Positions 1 to 8,823 of a DNA stretch of 19,488 bases are shown here, one piece after another. The stretch is from the NCBI GenBank assembly GCA_002455255.1, contig DKKL01000011.1, forward strand, positions 30,532 through 50,019. Direction: 5' to 3'. The translations under genes and the position numbers were made by a program. Every line of letters starts with the position of its first letter. Positions within the stretch are counted from its first letter, which is position 1. A model generated the notes under the pieces. That model searched no databases, was not told the origin of the DNA, and worked only from the letters and a program-made list of their open reading frames with translations. This DNA comes from Candidatus Tepidiaquacellales bacterium UBA6667 (GTDB taxonomy: Bacteria; Bacteroidota; Ignavibacteria; Tepidaquicellales; Tepidaquicellaceae).

Positions 1-2105
1 GGATTAAAAGGATTTGGATAATTTTGATTTAATTTAAATTCTGAAGGTGTTTCAGTAGAAATGTTATTTATATTTATTGTACCGCCAGCGTCAGAAATCC
101 GTTTTGAAAATTCCTGAAAATAAATATTAGCGATTAAAGAATCATAAAAGATTACAATATTTTCATCCGAATTAAAAATAGCATTATTGGAATAATTAGC
201 AAAACCTGTCTGAACAATTGGATTGCTTGAAGGAGTTTCAGGATCAATAACCATATATTTATGATGCAGTTGTCCGGGAACATTATCCAGCCAAACTTTT
301 GCCGGAGGATTCCAAGGGAAAGAACCGCCTATTCCTTTCATTTCTAAATATACCGGATCAGTAGCATTGCTTCCGTCAAATACACCTCTAACCATTCTTG
401 TCGGTGGATTATAAACAGATTTCATTTTATTAGCTATATTAAATCGAGTATAAGCAAACATACAAAAATTTAAAGAAGTATTTTGTGTTGTTATTAAATC
501 TTCAATTACAGTACCAATATTTTCAGATGGAGAAAAATATACTTCAATTTTTTTTCCGTTTACAAAAAATAAGTTTGGTGTATTTTTAGATTTTTCAGGT
601 CCAAACTTAGCTCTTGATTGAATATTGAAATCAGTATGAGAACCCCACATTTCTTCAAATTCTCTTGTAAAAGTATTGCAGATAGCCTGGTCTTGAAGTA
701 AAAAAACATTTTGAGCATCATCATAGAACTGATTTTCAGTAATGTTTGCGGAACCACCCCATAGCCAATCATTAGAGGCATTCACGGTATCCCTTGCATC
801 AAAAATCATAAATTTATTGTGCATTAAACCATCAGTAGTCGGTCTTTTCTGAACTCTTATACCAGCAGATATTAAATCATCAATCAATTGTTGATTTTCT
901 CTGTTTTCATAAACAACTCTTATTTTAACACCACGAATTAATGCAAAAATTAATCTATCCTTTATCTGTACAATGTCGTTAAAAGAATAAATTGCAAAAT
1001 CTATAGAATAAACAGCCGAGTCAATTCTTTGAATTAAACGTGTTTTGAAATCTGTATTCCCGTTTGCTTTATTGTTTGGAAATGCAATTGTTGTATCAAC
1101 ACTTCTGTTAAAATAAAATTCCATTTGACCAGTTGACTGAGGTGAGGAAGAAGTGGAAATATATTTAGGAGGTGCGAAACTTGTACCGTTTTGATTTGTA
1201 GAAGATACTTCCAGATAATAAATCTTTCCGGGTTTTAAGTTTGAAAGATTTAAAGAGTGACTTGTAGTTAAATTTGTAGTTCCAACTGAATCTGTAAAAA
1301 TTACCGGTTGATAATTTGAATCAACAAGAAAATATCTGATTTTGCTTGTACCGGGTTCTTGTGATGACCAACTAATTGTTACTGATGTAGATTGAATATT
1401 TGATTCTATAGGATTTGTGGTTATTATCGGTCCACCACCTTGAATTATATCTGCAGTTGTTCTCGGGAGTATTTGATAACCTGAATTAAAAGGAGCAGCA
1501 GATTTAAATTGGCTTCCTACAACAATGGCATCAAAAGTACCTGATGGAATTATAGCACCTACAAGATTGGTATTATTATCAATTCTGAAAGTAGAATTAT
1601 AAGTGCCTGTTGGATCGGTTACATTATAGTTTGTACCTGAAGCCCAATTCCCAGTTGATGTGGTTGTTAAACCATTAATTCTTAACAATCTTCCTTCATA
1701 TTCTTCAAACCCGTTCCATTGTTGATTTGTAAATTGCTGAAGATTTACAACAATTGGAGTTATAGTTCTCCCGGAACTTAAAATTGTATATGTAACTGTT
1801 ACAAGCTCAGTGAGTCCGCTAAAATTAGCTATAGTACCTGTTACCTGGACGCTGTCTCCTATAGTAACTGCAGTTGAAAAAGTATTATCAAAAATAGCAA
1901 TACCTGCTGTATTGTCCTGAATATATGACGGACCGCCAAACTGATTTGCAACTGAAACAACTCCAACAACAGTTCTAACCTGGTTTAGTAATACAGGAAC
2001 ACCTGATGGATCATTTTGCCTGATTGAAGCTATTGATACTACCTGAGAGTATAAATTTATACTCAGAAGTGATATCAATAAAGTAAATAAAAATTTAATT
2101 TTCAT
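1..2105 (-). CDS. Secreted phospholipase D-fold protein with OB-fold and Fn3 modules and T9SS sorting tail (partial)
   Basis: The reading frame is open from ATG at 2105 to the left edge (701 codons, C-terminus missing). A short signal peptide (residues 1 to about 19) is followed by an OB-fold-like domain (about 20-218), an Fn3-like domain (about 224-322) and two phospholipase D repeats. The first HKD motif is H429, K431, D436 followed by GGSAN; the second is H614, K616, D621 followed by a GFAN variant. The frame reaches NQNYPNPFNP at the edge, the start of a T9SS type A sorting tail. PLD-fold enzymes cut phosphodiester bonds in lipids or nucleic acids. The OB-fold partner makes an extracellular nuclease plausible, but that is inference. 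It is the last visible gene of the minus-strand operon, starting 8 bp after its upstream neighbour. Both HKD motifs are intact, so it is probably catalytically active. Confidence 0.85.
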   Translation of the reverse strand, partial: MKIKFLFTLLISLLSINLYSQVVSIASIRQNDPSGVPVLLNQVRTVVGVVSVANQFGGPSYIQDNTAGIAIFDNTFSTAVTIGDSVQVTGTIANFSGLTELVTVTYTILSSGRTITPIVVNLQQFTNQQWNGFEEYEGRLLRINGLTTTSTGNWASGTNYNVTDPTGTYNSTFRIDNNTNLVGAIIPSGTFDAIVVGSQFKSAAPFNSGYQILPRTTADIIQGGGPIITTNPIESNIQSTSVTISWSSQEPGTSKIRYFLVDSNYQPVIFTDSVGTTNLTTSHSLNLSNLKPGKIYYLEVSSTNQNGTSFAPPKYISTSSSPQSTGQMEFYFNRSVDTTIAFPNNKANGNTDFKTRLIQRIDSAVYSIDFAIYSFNDIVQIKDRLIFALIRGVKIRVVYENRENQQLIDDLISAGIRVQKRPTTDGLMHNKFMIFDARDTVNASNDWLWGGSANITENQFYDDAQNVFLLQDQAICNTFTREFEEMWGSHTDFNIQSRAKFGPEKSKNTPNLFFVNGKKIEVYFSPSENIGTVIEDLITTQNTSLNFCMFAYTRFNIANKMKSVYNPPTRMVRGVFDGSNATDPVYLEMKGIGGSFPWNPPAKVWLDNVPGQLHHKYMVIDPETPSSNPIVQTGFANYSNNAIFNSDENIVIFYDSLIANIYFQEFSKRISDAGGTININNISTETPSEFKLNQNYPNPFN

Positions 2106-2113
2106 TTTAGATA

Positions 2114-3898
2114 TTAATTTAATTTATTTGCATAATTTTGTAAAAAAGAATTAAGAATAATTGAATTCGGATCTTCATTCTGTTTTCTTTTTATTTCTTT
2201 AAGTAATGTTTCTTTATCGTCAAGTATTGCTCTATCAAGTTTAGCTCTATTATAAATCACATTATATGGGGTTAAATATTTATAAGAATAATTTGATATT
2301 ATGTTATTAAATTTTTCTTCATTTTTGAGCCAAAGAAAAGATTTATCATCCCAAAACACGAGCGACCATTCAGGAGATTTTGATAAATATGAAATTGCGG
2401 TTTGTTCCATTTCCTGTGGAGCTCTAACGAGATCCGGAGCAAGATAAATTGCATAGTCAAAGTTATAATCATTTAACTTTTTTTCAAATCCCGGTCGTTT
2501 ACCTATTATATTAGAATATTCATTAAAAATAGAATCATTAAGATTTCTGCTGTCTATAAAATTTTTTTTACCAGGAAAATTCCAAATCAAAAAACCTCCG
2601 GTTCCAAAATGATTTAAAGGACGTTCACCAATATTCTGAATATCGTTTTGTTTAATAAATTCAAATAAATGGGTTGGGATAAATTCAGAATTAATACCAA
2701 ATCCTGATATTCGATAGTATTGTAAATGTTCAAGATATAGTTTATTATTTGGCAAGTTAATAATACAGAAAATTAAGAAAGCCGAGATAATAACTTTTGG
2801 GACAGGGCTAACCGTTAATAAATTTTTTAACTTACCTTCTTTAAGGTTGGTTATGATAAATCCTAAAGCAATTGATATAAACACAGAAACAATTATATTA
2901 TAATCAACAGTGAATCTGACTGCTCTGACAGAATAAACAGCGAATCCTATAAATACAAGAGTTGCAAATAAATCTTTCTTTTTTGCGGAATAATATAAAA
3001 TGAAAATACCTGAAAAAAGAAATATTTTATAGATATTAGAAACAAACCCACCTCCAAACTGAGAATCAAACGGAGATCTCCATTCATTTATCGTTTCGAG
3101 TAATTTCATTTTTGTGTGTTCATAAGCATAAATATACGTAGCGAAAAAATTAGGATTGATTAACATAAAACAAATACAGATTACAAAAATGATTATTAAA
3201 TTCGTTAATTCAGATTTCGATAAAGCAGGAATTTCTTTTGAAGAAAAAGAAGTTGGCTTTAGATATATAATTATTTCACTGAGTACCCATATTCCTAATA
3301 AGAAAATACCGGCAATTATGCCCATATGCATATTGGCCCAAAATAAAAATATTACAGGTAAAAAATATAATATTTTTTTATTTGACCTGTCGAAATATTT
3401 ATATTGGATAATGATATAAAGTATTATTACAAAAAACAGTAAAGATATTATATGAGGACGCGGAGTAAGTCTGTCAATAGTACCGAATGCAAGTAAAGTC
3501 ATCATAAGGAAAGTTACAGAATTCGGAATTTTAAACTTCTTAAAAATTAAAAAATACAAGAAAAAAATAAGAAGAAATATAATAGTTCTTGCTATAGATA
3601 AAGCAGTGTAACCCCCTGCTTCATATATAAGATAAGTTAGTACATCCCAACCCCATTCGAACGGCATCCATTCCATACCTGAAGTTACAAATCCAAAAAC
3701 ATCAACAGAGGGAACGGTACCGGATTCCAAAATATATCTACCCGTGCTTAAATGCCAAAAGACATCATCATCACCTGTAATTTTAAATGAAGTGAGAAGT
3801 ATAATGAAAATTGAGAATATTATAAATAAGGAATAATCATAATATGGCGAATAGATTTTATCGGGTTTTTTTATATTTTTCTTTTGATTTTTTGACAA
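2114..3898 (-). CDS. Polytopic membrane protein, probable GT-C type glycosyltransferase
   Basis: This 594-aa protein has a basic cytoplasmic N-terminus, about ten or more hydrophobic segments and a soluble C-terminal part (about 420-594). The first extracytoplasmic loop carries D43-D44-D45 and the motif WHLSTGRYI, then a VP.VD.FGF...EW stretch and R147-P-H149. This arrangement (acidic residues after TM1, large first loop) is typical of GT-C glycosyltransferases that use lipid-linked sugars and of many uncharacterised relatives. No substrate can be assigned. The last 60 residues are helical and charged, perhaps a TPR-like remnant. The start is TTG at 3898, 3 bp after the preceding stop, with no in-frame ATG that would keep the N-terminus. 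Its place among secreted proteins suggests it may glycosylate surface products, which is inference. Confidence 0.6.
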   Translation of the reverse strand: MSKNQKKNIKKPDKIYSPYYDYSLFIIFSIFIILLTSFKITGDDDVFWHLSTGRYILESGTVPSVDVFGFVTSGMEWMPFEWGWDVLTYLIYEAGGYTALSIARTIIFLLIFFLYFLIFKKFKIPNSVTFLMMTLLAFGTIDRLTPRPHIISLLFFVIILYIIIQYKYFDRSNKKILYFLPVIFLFWANMHMGIIAGIFLLGIWVLSEIIIYLKPTSFSSKEIPALSKSELTNLIIIFVICICFMLINPNFFATYIYAYEHTKMKLLETINEWRSPFDSQFGGGFVSNIYKIFLFSGIFILYYSAKKKDLFATLVFIGFAVYSVRAVRFTVDYNIIVSVFISIALGFIITNLKEGKLKNLLTVSPVPKVIISAFLIFCIINLPNNKLYLEHLQYYRISGFGINSEFIPTHLFEFIKQNDIQNIGERPLNHFGTGGFLIWNFPGKKNFIDSRNLNDSIFNEYSNIIGKRPGFEKKLNDYNFDYAIYLAPDLVRAPQEMEQTAISYLSKSPEWSLVFWDDKSFLWLKNEEKFNNIISNYSYKYLTPYNVIYNRAKLDRAILDDKETLLKEIKRKQNEDPNSIILNSFLQNYANKLN

Positions 3899-3901
3899 TT
3901 T

Positions 3902-4987
3902 TTAATTTAAATCAGTAGAAAGTTTAAAACGAACTATACGATTGTTTCCTGTATCTGCGATATATAAAACTTTATTAAACCAAGCAACGCTTTTGGGAGA
4001 ATTTAGTTTGTTTACTCCTGAGCCGGGTCCTCCAAAAGATTCGCTCCTGAGTCTTCCGGAATTTGAAAATTTATATAAAGAATCTCTTTGAGAATCAATA
4101 ACATAAACATTTTGATTATTATCGAGAGTAACATCCTGCGGAGTTCCAAGTTGAAGTCTGACTATATCAGCATTAGTTTCCGGAGAAAATTTTGGATCAA
4201 AGGTTCCATTTACATTATCATATTCAAACCACTGGACTTTAAATCCGAAATCTTCAGTGTTTCTTGTGAAGATAAAATTTGGATTACTGTTAGTGATAGT
4301 TTTTAAAGATGATGTTTGATTTATTGAGTAGATTCCGTTCCCTGCAGTTTGGAAACCCGAATAAATTTCATAACTCTGCAATGAATTATTACCTAAAACC
4401 TTTATGATAGCATTATCAGGGTCAATTAAACTTGTATTATCAGGACCAATACGTGATATTAATAAAGAATTATCATTATAAGTTGATACACCGCTAAATT
4501 TCCTTCTTCTGCTTGAAATTGGAGTTGGATGGTCACTTGAAAATAACGGAATTTTTTCTGCAAACGTTATTATTCCTCCTGCTTGAACCAGTTTAACTCT
4601 GTAAACCACATTTATAGTATCATTCAAACTTGTAACTGAATCAGCAATAACCAACAAATCGAAATTTCTGTCTTGAGCTAAACTTCTTGGATTTAAAAAA
4701 TATAATTGACCAATTTGTCCACCGGAAATATCCATTTGAACGACTCTGTTATTTTTAGTATCTGAAATATAAAGTAAAGGTTCATTTCCAACTATTATAT
4801 CTTCCGGTTGGTTGAAACCTGTGAAATCAGGTGATTGCTGAACATAAGTGGTATCAGAGAAAGTAGTATCAGTACCTCCGTTAGTTATAGGAAACTGAGA
4901 GAGGTCAAGTTTTTCACCACATGAGTAGAACATTAAACCGGTTAGAACTAAAAAGTAATATTTAATTAATTTTATTGTCAAAATCAA
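3902..4987 (-). CDS. Lipoprotein with NHL-type beta-propeller repeats
   Basis: This 361-aa protein begins with a lipoprotein signal peptide ending in MFYSC, so Cys23 would be the lipidated residue. Beta-propeller blades of the NHL/six-bladed type follow: one near residues 55-95 with the core LYISDTKNNRVVQMD, and one near the C-terminus with LYIADTGNNRIVRF. The repeated form is hydrophobic-DxxNNRI/VV followed by a new strand. Such propellers usually bind protein or sugar partners; a catalytic role is not evident. The start codon is TTG at 4987, overlapping the TGA stop of the PorV-like gene as TTGA, a typical coupled-translation junction. No Shine-Dalgarno sequence is visible. It most likely sits on the periplasmic or outer face of the outer membrane as part of the surface module encoded here. 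The exact partner is unknown. Confidence 0.75.
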   Translation of the reverse strand: MILTIKLIKYYFLVLTGLMFYSCGEKLDLSQFPITNGGTDTTFSDTTYVQQSPDFTGFNQPEDIIVGNEPLLYISDTKNNRVVQMDISGGQIGQLYFLNPRSLAQDRNFDLLVIADSVTSLNDTINVVYRVKLVQAGGIITFAEKIPLFSSDHPTPISSRRRKFSGVSTYNDNSLLISRIGPDNTSLIDPDNAIIKVLGNNSLQSYEIYSGFQTAGNGIYSINQTSSLKTITNSNPNFIFTRNTEDFGFKVQWFEYDNVNGTFDPKFSPETNADIVRLQLGTPQDVTLDNNQNVYVIDSQRDSLYKFSNSGRLRSESFGGPGSGVNKLNSPKSVAWFNKVLYIADTGNNRIVRFKLSTDLN

Positions 4988-5982
4988 AAATTTGGAAAAT
5001 ATAAATTAAGTGAAATCCTGTGAGCAAGTCCCAGATCTTTATAATTTGCAATTGAATAATCAAGTTGAGTCATAGCGAATGAAATTGGTAATTTAAAACC
5101 AGCACCTGCAGAAAAATTTTCAGCATCAACATTTATTTTATAACCACCTCTAAAAAAGAGAAATTCTTTAAAAGCATATTCAAAACCAAGATTTACATTT
5201 TCAGCATTATCATTAGGACTGTTTAACTGAATAGAAGTGGTAAGCCTATTAGTCGCATCTAAAATAGGTTCGATTGCAAAACCAATTTTAAATAAAGTGG
5301 GAGGAGGAAACTGTTGCCATTCTGAAATCTGATTACCATTAACTGTTGTAATCGTACCAGAAGGAGAAATCTGACCACCGAAATTTGCAATAACTACGGC
5401 AAAACGTGAAGTTCCCAAACCTGTTTTGTAATAAGTTCCTAAATCACCAACTACCCCACTCATTTTTAAATTACCGAGTTTTTCTTCAATATATTTTACA
5501 GTAAAACCAAATGAAAATTGTTCTGTCATTTTTCTTGAATAAGACAGACCAATAGCAATATCAGAAAATCTAAAAAATTCACCTGTTCCGAAAGGTTGAA
5601 GTTCAGTCGTAACTTTCATATCCTCAGTTTGCAGAGCATTGACGCTTATTCCAATTGTGTTATTCCCTCCGAATTTATAAACACCACCAAAATATTGCAA
5701 TTTTGTATCAACAAACCATTGAGTGTAAGAAGCAGTAATAGCATTTTCATTAAATTCAGATAAACCTGCAGGATTCCAGTATAAAGCAGAAATATCATCG
5801 GAAACAGCAACAAAACTTTCACCCATACCCGTACCTCTTGCACCATTACCTATTTTCAGGAATTGTAAAGATGCAGTACCAACCCTTTGTCCGCCGAGAT
5901 TAGGTAATAACTGTGAAAATGCATTTTCAGCAATCCCTACAAAAAATATACACAGAAAGAATATTTTAATTTTATTAATCAG
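4984..5982 (-). CDS. PorV/PorQ-like outer-membrane beta-barrel protein
   Basis: The protein is about 332 aa. The hallmark KIGNGARGTGMGESF (about residues 43-57), followed by VAVSDDISALYWNPAGL, is the N-terminal signature of the PorV/PorQ family (FadL-like barrels). The rest alternates amphipathic strands and ends in LYFPNF, with a C-terminal aromatic residue as in outer-membrane proteins. In T9SS, PorV carries sorting-domain cargo from the translocon to the attachment complex; PorQ-type relatives have related roles. The first conventional start in frame (ATG 5826) lies inside the signature, so it cannot be the true start. Reading upstream gives a complete signal peptide (INKIKIFFLCIFFVGIAENA, then FSQ) beginning at CTG 5982 or the adjacent ATT 5985, bounded by a TAA at 5989-5991. 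The gene follows the TonB receptor stop by 12 bp. CTG is my choice of start; the frame itself is secure. Confidence 0.8.
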   Translation of the reverse strand: MINKIKIFFLCIFFVGIAENAFSQLLPNLGGQRVGTASLQFLKIGNGARGTGMGESFVAVSDDISALYWNPAGLSEFNENAITASYTQWFVDTKLQYFGGVYKFGGNNTIGISVNALQTEDMKVTTELQPFGTGEFFRFSDIAIGLSYSRKMTEQFSFGFTVKYIEEKLGNLKMSGVVGDLGTYYKTGLGTSRFAVVIANFGGQISPSGTITTVNGNQISEWQQFPPPTLFKIGFAIEPILDATNRLTTSIQLNSPNDNAENVNLGFEYAFKEFLFFRGGYKINVDAENFSAGAGFKLPISFAMTQLDYSIANYKDLGLAHRISLNLYFPNF

Positions 5983-5994
5983 AATAAATTAAAT

Positions 5995-8823
5995 TTAAAG
6001 TTTCATAGAAAATCCAAAAAATATCTGTCTTGGTCCGGAAAATCTTGCAGGATTAAACGGATAAGGTTCAAGTGGTGCCTGCAAATCCGGGTATAGAGGA
6101 TCATTATAACCATTTGGAGTAGGGTCACCAAATTCATAAGCTCTACCTGTTACAGGATTGATAATATTTGAATTTCGATTATTAAGTAAATTTGAAATAG
6201 CTATACTGAAAGTAAATTCAGTATTTAACCAATAGAAATATTTTTCAATATCAAGGTCAACATAAAACCAATTTGCACCAACTTTACCATTAGGGTTATC
6301 AAAATCAGGCGTATATTCAGGTCTTCCGTCATCAAAAGTTCCGGTTCTTATCTGTTCGGTATATCTTTTTCCGGATTGAAAAAATATTCTCGATTTTATA
6401 GTAATTTCATCGAGAATATTAGGTGCGAAGCCAAATAACCCTTTTCCTTTTGCAAAGTTGAAATATAAATTAGCACTTGCAGTGTAAGGTCTATCCCAAC
6501 TTAAGAAATTTTCAGTTATAATATCCTGAGCACCACGAGTTATAACCAAATAACCCTGATCAGCTCCGGAGCTTTTTCCGGTAGCAACAGAGTAAGTAAA
6601 ATTAAATTTACCGCTGAAAAATCCTCCGATTCGTTTTTTATATTCCACTTCTACACCTCTTGTTCTGGCATAATCCTGATTGAAATATGAAATGAAACTT
6701 TGCCCTACAAGTCTTCCGGAATTAATTCTTATGCTTCTGGTAGCCACATAATCATAAATATTTTTATAATAAGCAGTAATTGTCAAAACATCATCATTTG
6801 AAAATTGATTTCTAATACCAAGTTCATAAGAGACAGTAGTTTCAGGATTGAGATTAGGATTTCCAAATCTTTGAAAAGTTGATTTTGCAGTTTGAGGATT
6901 TAACTTTGCATAAATAAACTGAGGTTTTGGTCTTTTAGAAAAATGACCATAAGAGAAGAATAAAGTTTGGTTGTTTGTTATTGGGTGAGAAATTCCAACA
7001 CGAGGTGAAAGGCGACCTTTCCATCTTTGCCCAAACAAACCATAAGTATCATCCATATAAGCAGAGCGTACTTCTTCAGGAATAGTAATAACCTCAGGAT
7101 TTTTAACTGCATCATCCACAAATTTTCCCGGAAACCAGTAGTCAAATCTCAGACCATAGTTCAAAATCATACCTTTAAAAGTTATGTTATGCTGAGCATA
7201 CATAGCACCAAACGCCGGATAAACTTTATAGACATCATTATTTAATCCAAGTGGTTTTATCCAAGGTTGGTAAATATCAATTAATTGCATTTCCTGAAAG
7301 TTAGCTTCAAAACCTGCTTTCAGTTTGCTTTTAGGTGAAAAATTATTTGTTAAATCACCTTTAATTGAATGTTCAAGAACATAATGATCTCTCCAAGAGA
7401 AAGGATTACCAACGTCATAAAATCCATCACCGGGAATAATACCGGTTGAGTTACTGTCAATCGGGAAATAGACAAACGGAGGTTTTACAATATCAAAAGG
7501 TTCAAGATATTCATCCCAGTTTCTTCCATTTGCATCAGCTCTTAAAGTTGTAAAAAATCTGTTAAGTTTAATTTCGTAAAAAGAATTCGGACTTAGGGTA
7601 TGAGTCCAAGTAACAGTATTAAAATTAGTGTTTGAAGTATAAGTTAATGCATTATCAAGAATATCCTGAAATAAATACTGATAACCCGGAGAAGGTTCTA
7701 CATATTCAAGATTAGATTGTAAAGATGTTGAATTTTGATTTATAGAAACAGATTGATTATAAGAATAACCAATTTTCATTTGAGGATTAATTCTATAAGT
7801 CAACTTACCGAGCCAATACCAGTTATTATCCTGTCTTGGAGCGAATTTAGTACCACCGAAGATAGAAGAATTTAATTGAGACGCTTTTTTACCTGTTTCA
7901 TTTACATAATAACCGTCAGAAAATCCCATAAAGAAATTTCCAAAAAAAGTTATCTCACCCGGAATATTTATATTGAGAGATTTCAATAAATATTTAGTAA
8001 GCGGTTCCGGACCACTAAAATTCATTTCAAAAATATCAGTGTTAAAACTTGTGCCGGAATTTTTTGACCAACCGAGGTTATCTCTTTTATAAGATAAAAA
8101 TACATTATAAATATCATATCTGCCCTCTTTAGTTCTCACGTTTACAACACCTGATGTTGCCTGTCCGTATTCCGCGTTATAACCACCTGTAATAACTTCA
8201 ACCTCTTCAAGAGAATTCGCAGACATTTGAAGCCCGAAACCAGTTCCTGAGAGAGGATCTTGAACAGAAACTCCGTCAAGTAAATAAGAATTTTCATAAC
8301 TTCTTCCACCTCTGATAAAAATTTCATTATCAGATTTTACAATTCCCGCTTGTTGAGTTACGATATCTTTAACATCAGTAACAATAGATTTAGAAATCTC
8401 ATCAGAAGAAATTATATGTTTAGAAGAAGTCTCTTCAATGTCAAGCAAAGGTCTGTCACCAACAACTAATATTTCCTGATCAACCGTAAAGGAAGAAGAA
8501 CTTAATACAATATTAAATTCTTTTTTCTCACCGTTGTTTAAACGGGTATTGGTATATTCGACAGTCTGATATTCAAGAGCAGAAACCTCAAGCGTATATG
8601 AACCTTCAGGAATTCCTGTAATTTCATAATAGCCATCCAAATCAGATTGAGAACCATAATAAGTTCCTTTCAGTTTAATTACCACACCTTCAAGAAGAAG
8701 ACCGGAAGAATCTGAAACAGTTCCATAAATAGTTCCATTGTTCAAAGAATCAACCTGACTGTAACAGTGATTGAAACTTAAAAAGAAAATTAATGATGAT
8801 ATAATGTATTTAGTTATATCCAA
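5995..8823 (-). CDS. TonB-dependent outer-membrane receptor with carboxypeptidase-D-like N-terminal domain
   Basis: This 942-aa protein has a signal peptide (residues 1 to about 23, ending CYSQ), a carboxypeptidase-regulatory-like beta sandwich (about 28-115; NGTIYGTVSDSSG and LDGYYEITGIPEGSYTLEV), a plug domain (about 125-235; IFIRGGRSYENSYLLDGV and GGYNAEYGQATSGVVNV) and a large 22-strand-type barrel ending in FFGFSMKL. This family takes up large or scarce substrates through the outer membrane using TonB energy; the ligand is not readable from the sequence. No SusD partner is encoded nearby, so a SusC role is not supported. The start is TTG at 8823, overlapping the upstream lipoprotein gene by 14 bp; no other in-frame start preserves the signal peptide. 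The gene sits between a surface lipoprotein and a PorV-like barrel, pointing to a joint role at the outer membrane. Confidence 0.9.
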   Translation of the reverse strand: MDITKYIISSLIFFLSFNHCYSQVDSLNNGTIYGTVSDSSGLLLEGVVIKLKGTYYGSQSDLDGYYEITGIPEGSYTLEVSALEYQTVEYTNTRLNNGEKKEFNIVLSSSSFTVDQEILVVGDRPLLDIEETSSKHIISSDEISKSIVTDVKDIVTQQAGIVKSDNEIFIRGGRSYENSYLLDGVSVQDPLSGTGFGLQMSANSLEEVEVITGGYNAEYGQATSGVVNVRTKEGRYDIYNVFLSYKRDNLGWSKNSGTSFNTDIFEMNFSGPEPLTKYLLKSLNINIPGEITFFGNFFMGFSDGYYVNETGKKASQLNSSIFGGTKFAPRQDNNWYWLGKLTYRINPQMKIGYSYNQSVSINQNSTSLQSNLEYVEPSPGYQYLFQDILDNALTYTSNTNFNTVTWTHTLSPNSFYEIKLNRFFTTLRADANGRNWDEYLEPFDIVKPPFVYFPIDSNSTGIIPGDGFYDVGNPFSWRDHYVLEHSIKGDLTNNFSPKSKLKAGFEANFQEMQLIDIYQPWIKPLGLNNDVYKVYPAFGAMYAQHNITFKGMILNYGLRFDYWFPGKFVDDAVKNPEVITIPEEVRSAYMDDTYGLFGQRWKGRLSPRVGISHPITNNQTLFFSYGHFSKRPKPQFIYAKLNPQTAKSTFQRFGNPNLNPETTVSYELGIRNQFSNDDVLTITAYYKNIYDYVATRSIRINSGRLVGQSFISYFNQDYARTRGVEVEYKKRIGGFFSGKFNFTYSVATGKSSGADQGYLVITRGAQDIITENFLSWDRPYTASANLYFNFAKGKGLFGFAPNILDEITIKSRIFFQSGKRYTEQIRTGTFDDGRPEYTPDFDNPNGKVGANWFYVDLDIEKYFYWLNTEFTFSIAISNLLNNRNSNIINPVTGRAYEFGDPTPNGYNDPLYPDLQAPLEPYPFNPARFSGPRQIFFGFSMKL

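Noticed and set aside
3156..3419. Small plus-strand open frame
   Set aside because: It lies opposite the membrane-protein gene and mirrors its hydrophobic codons; no homology signature or own upstream signal.
5995..8823. SusC-type receptor of a polysaccharide utilisation locus
   Set aside because: The architecture is compatible, but no SusD-like lipoprotein and no glycoside hydrolase are encoded nearby; a general TonB-dependent receptor is safer.
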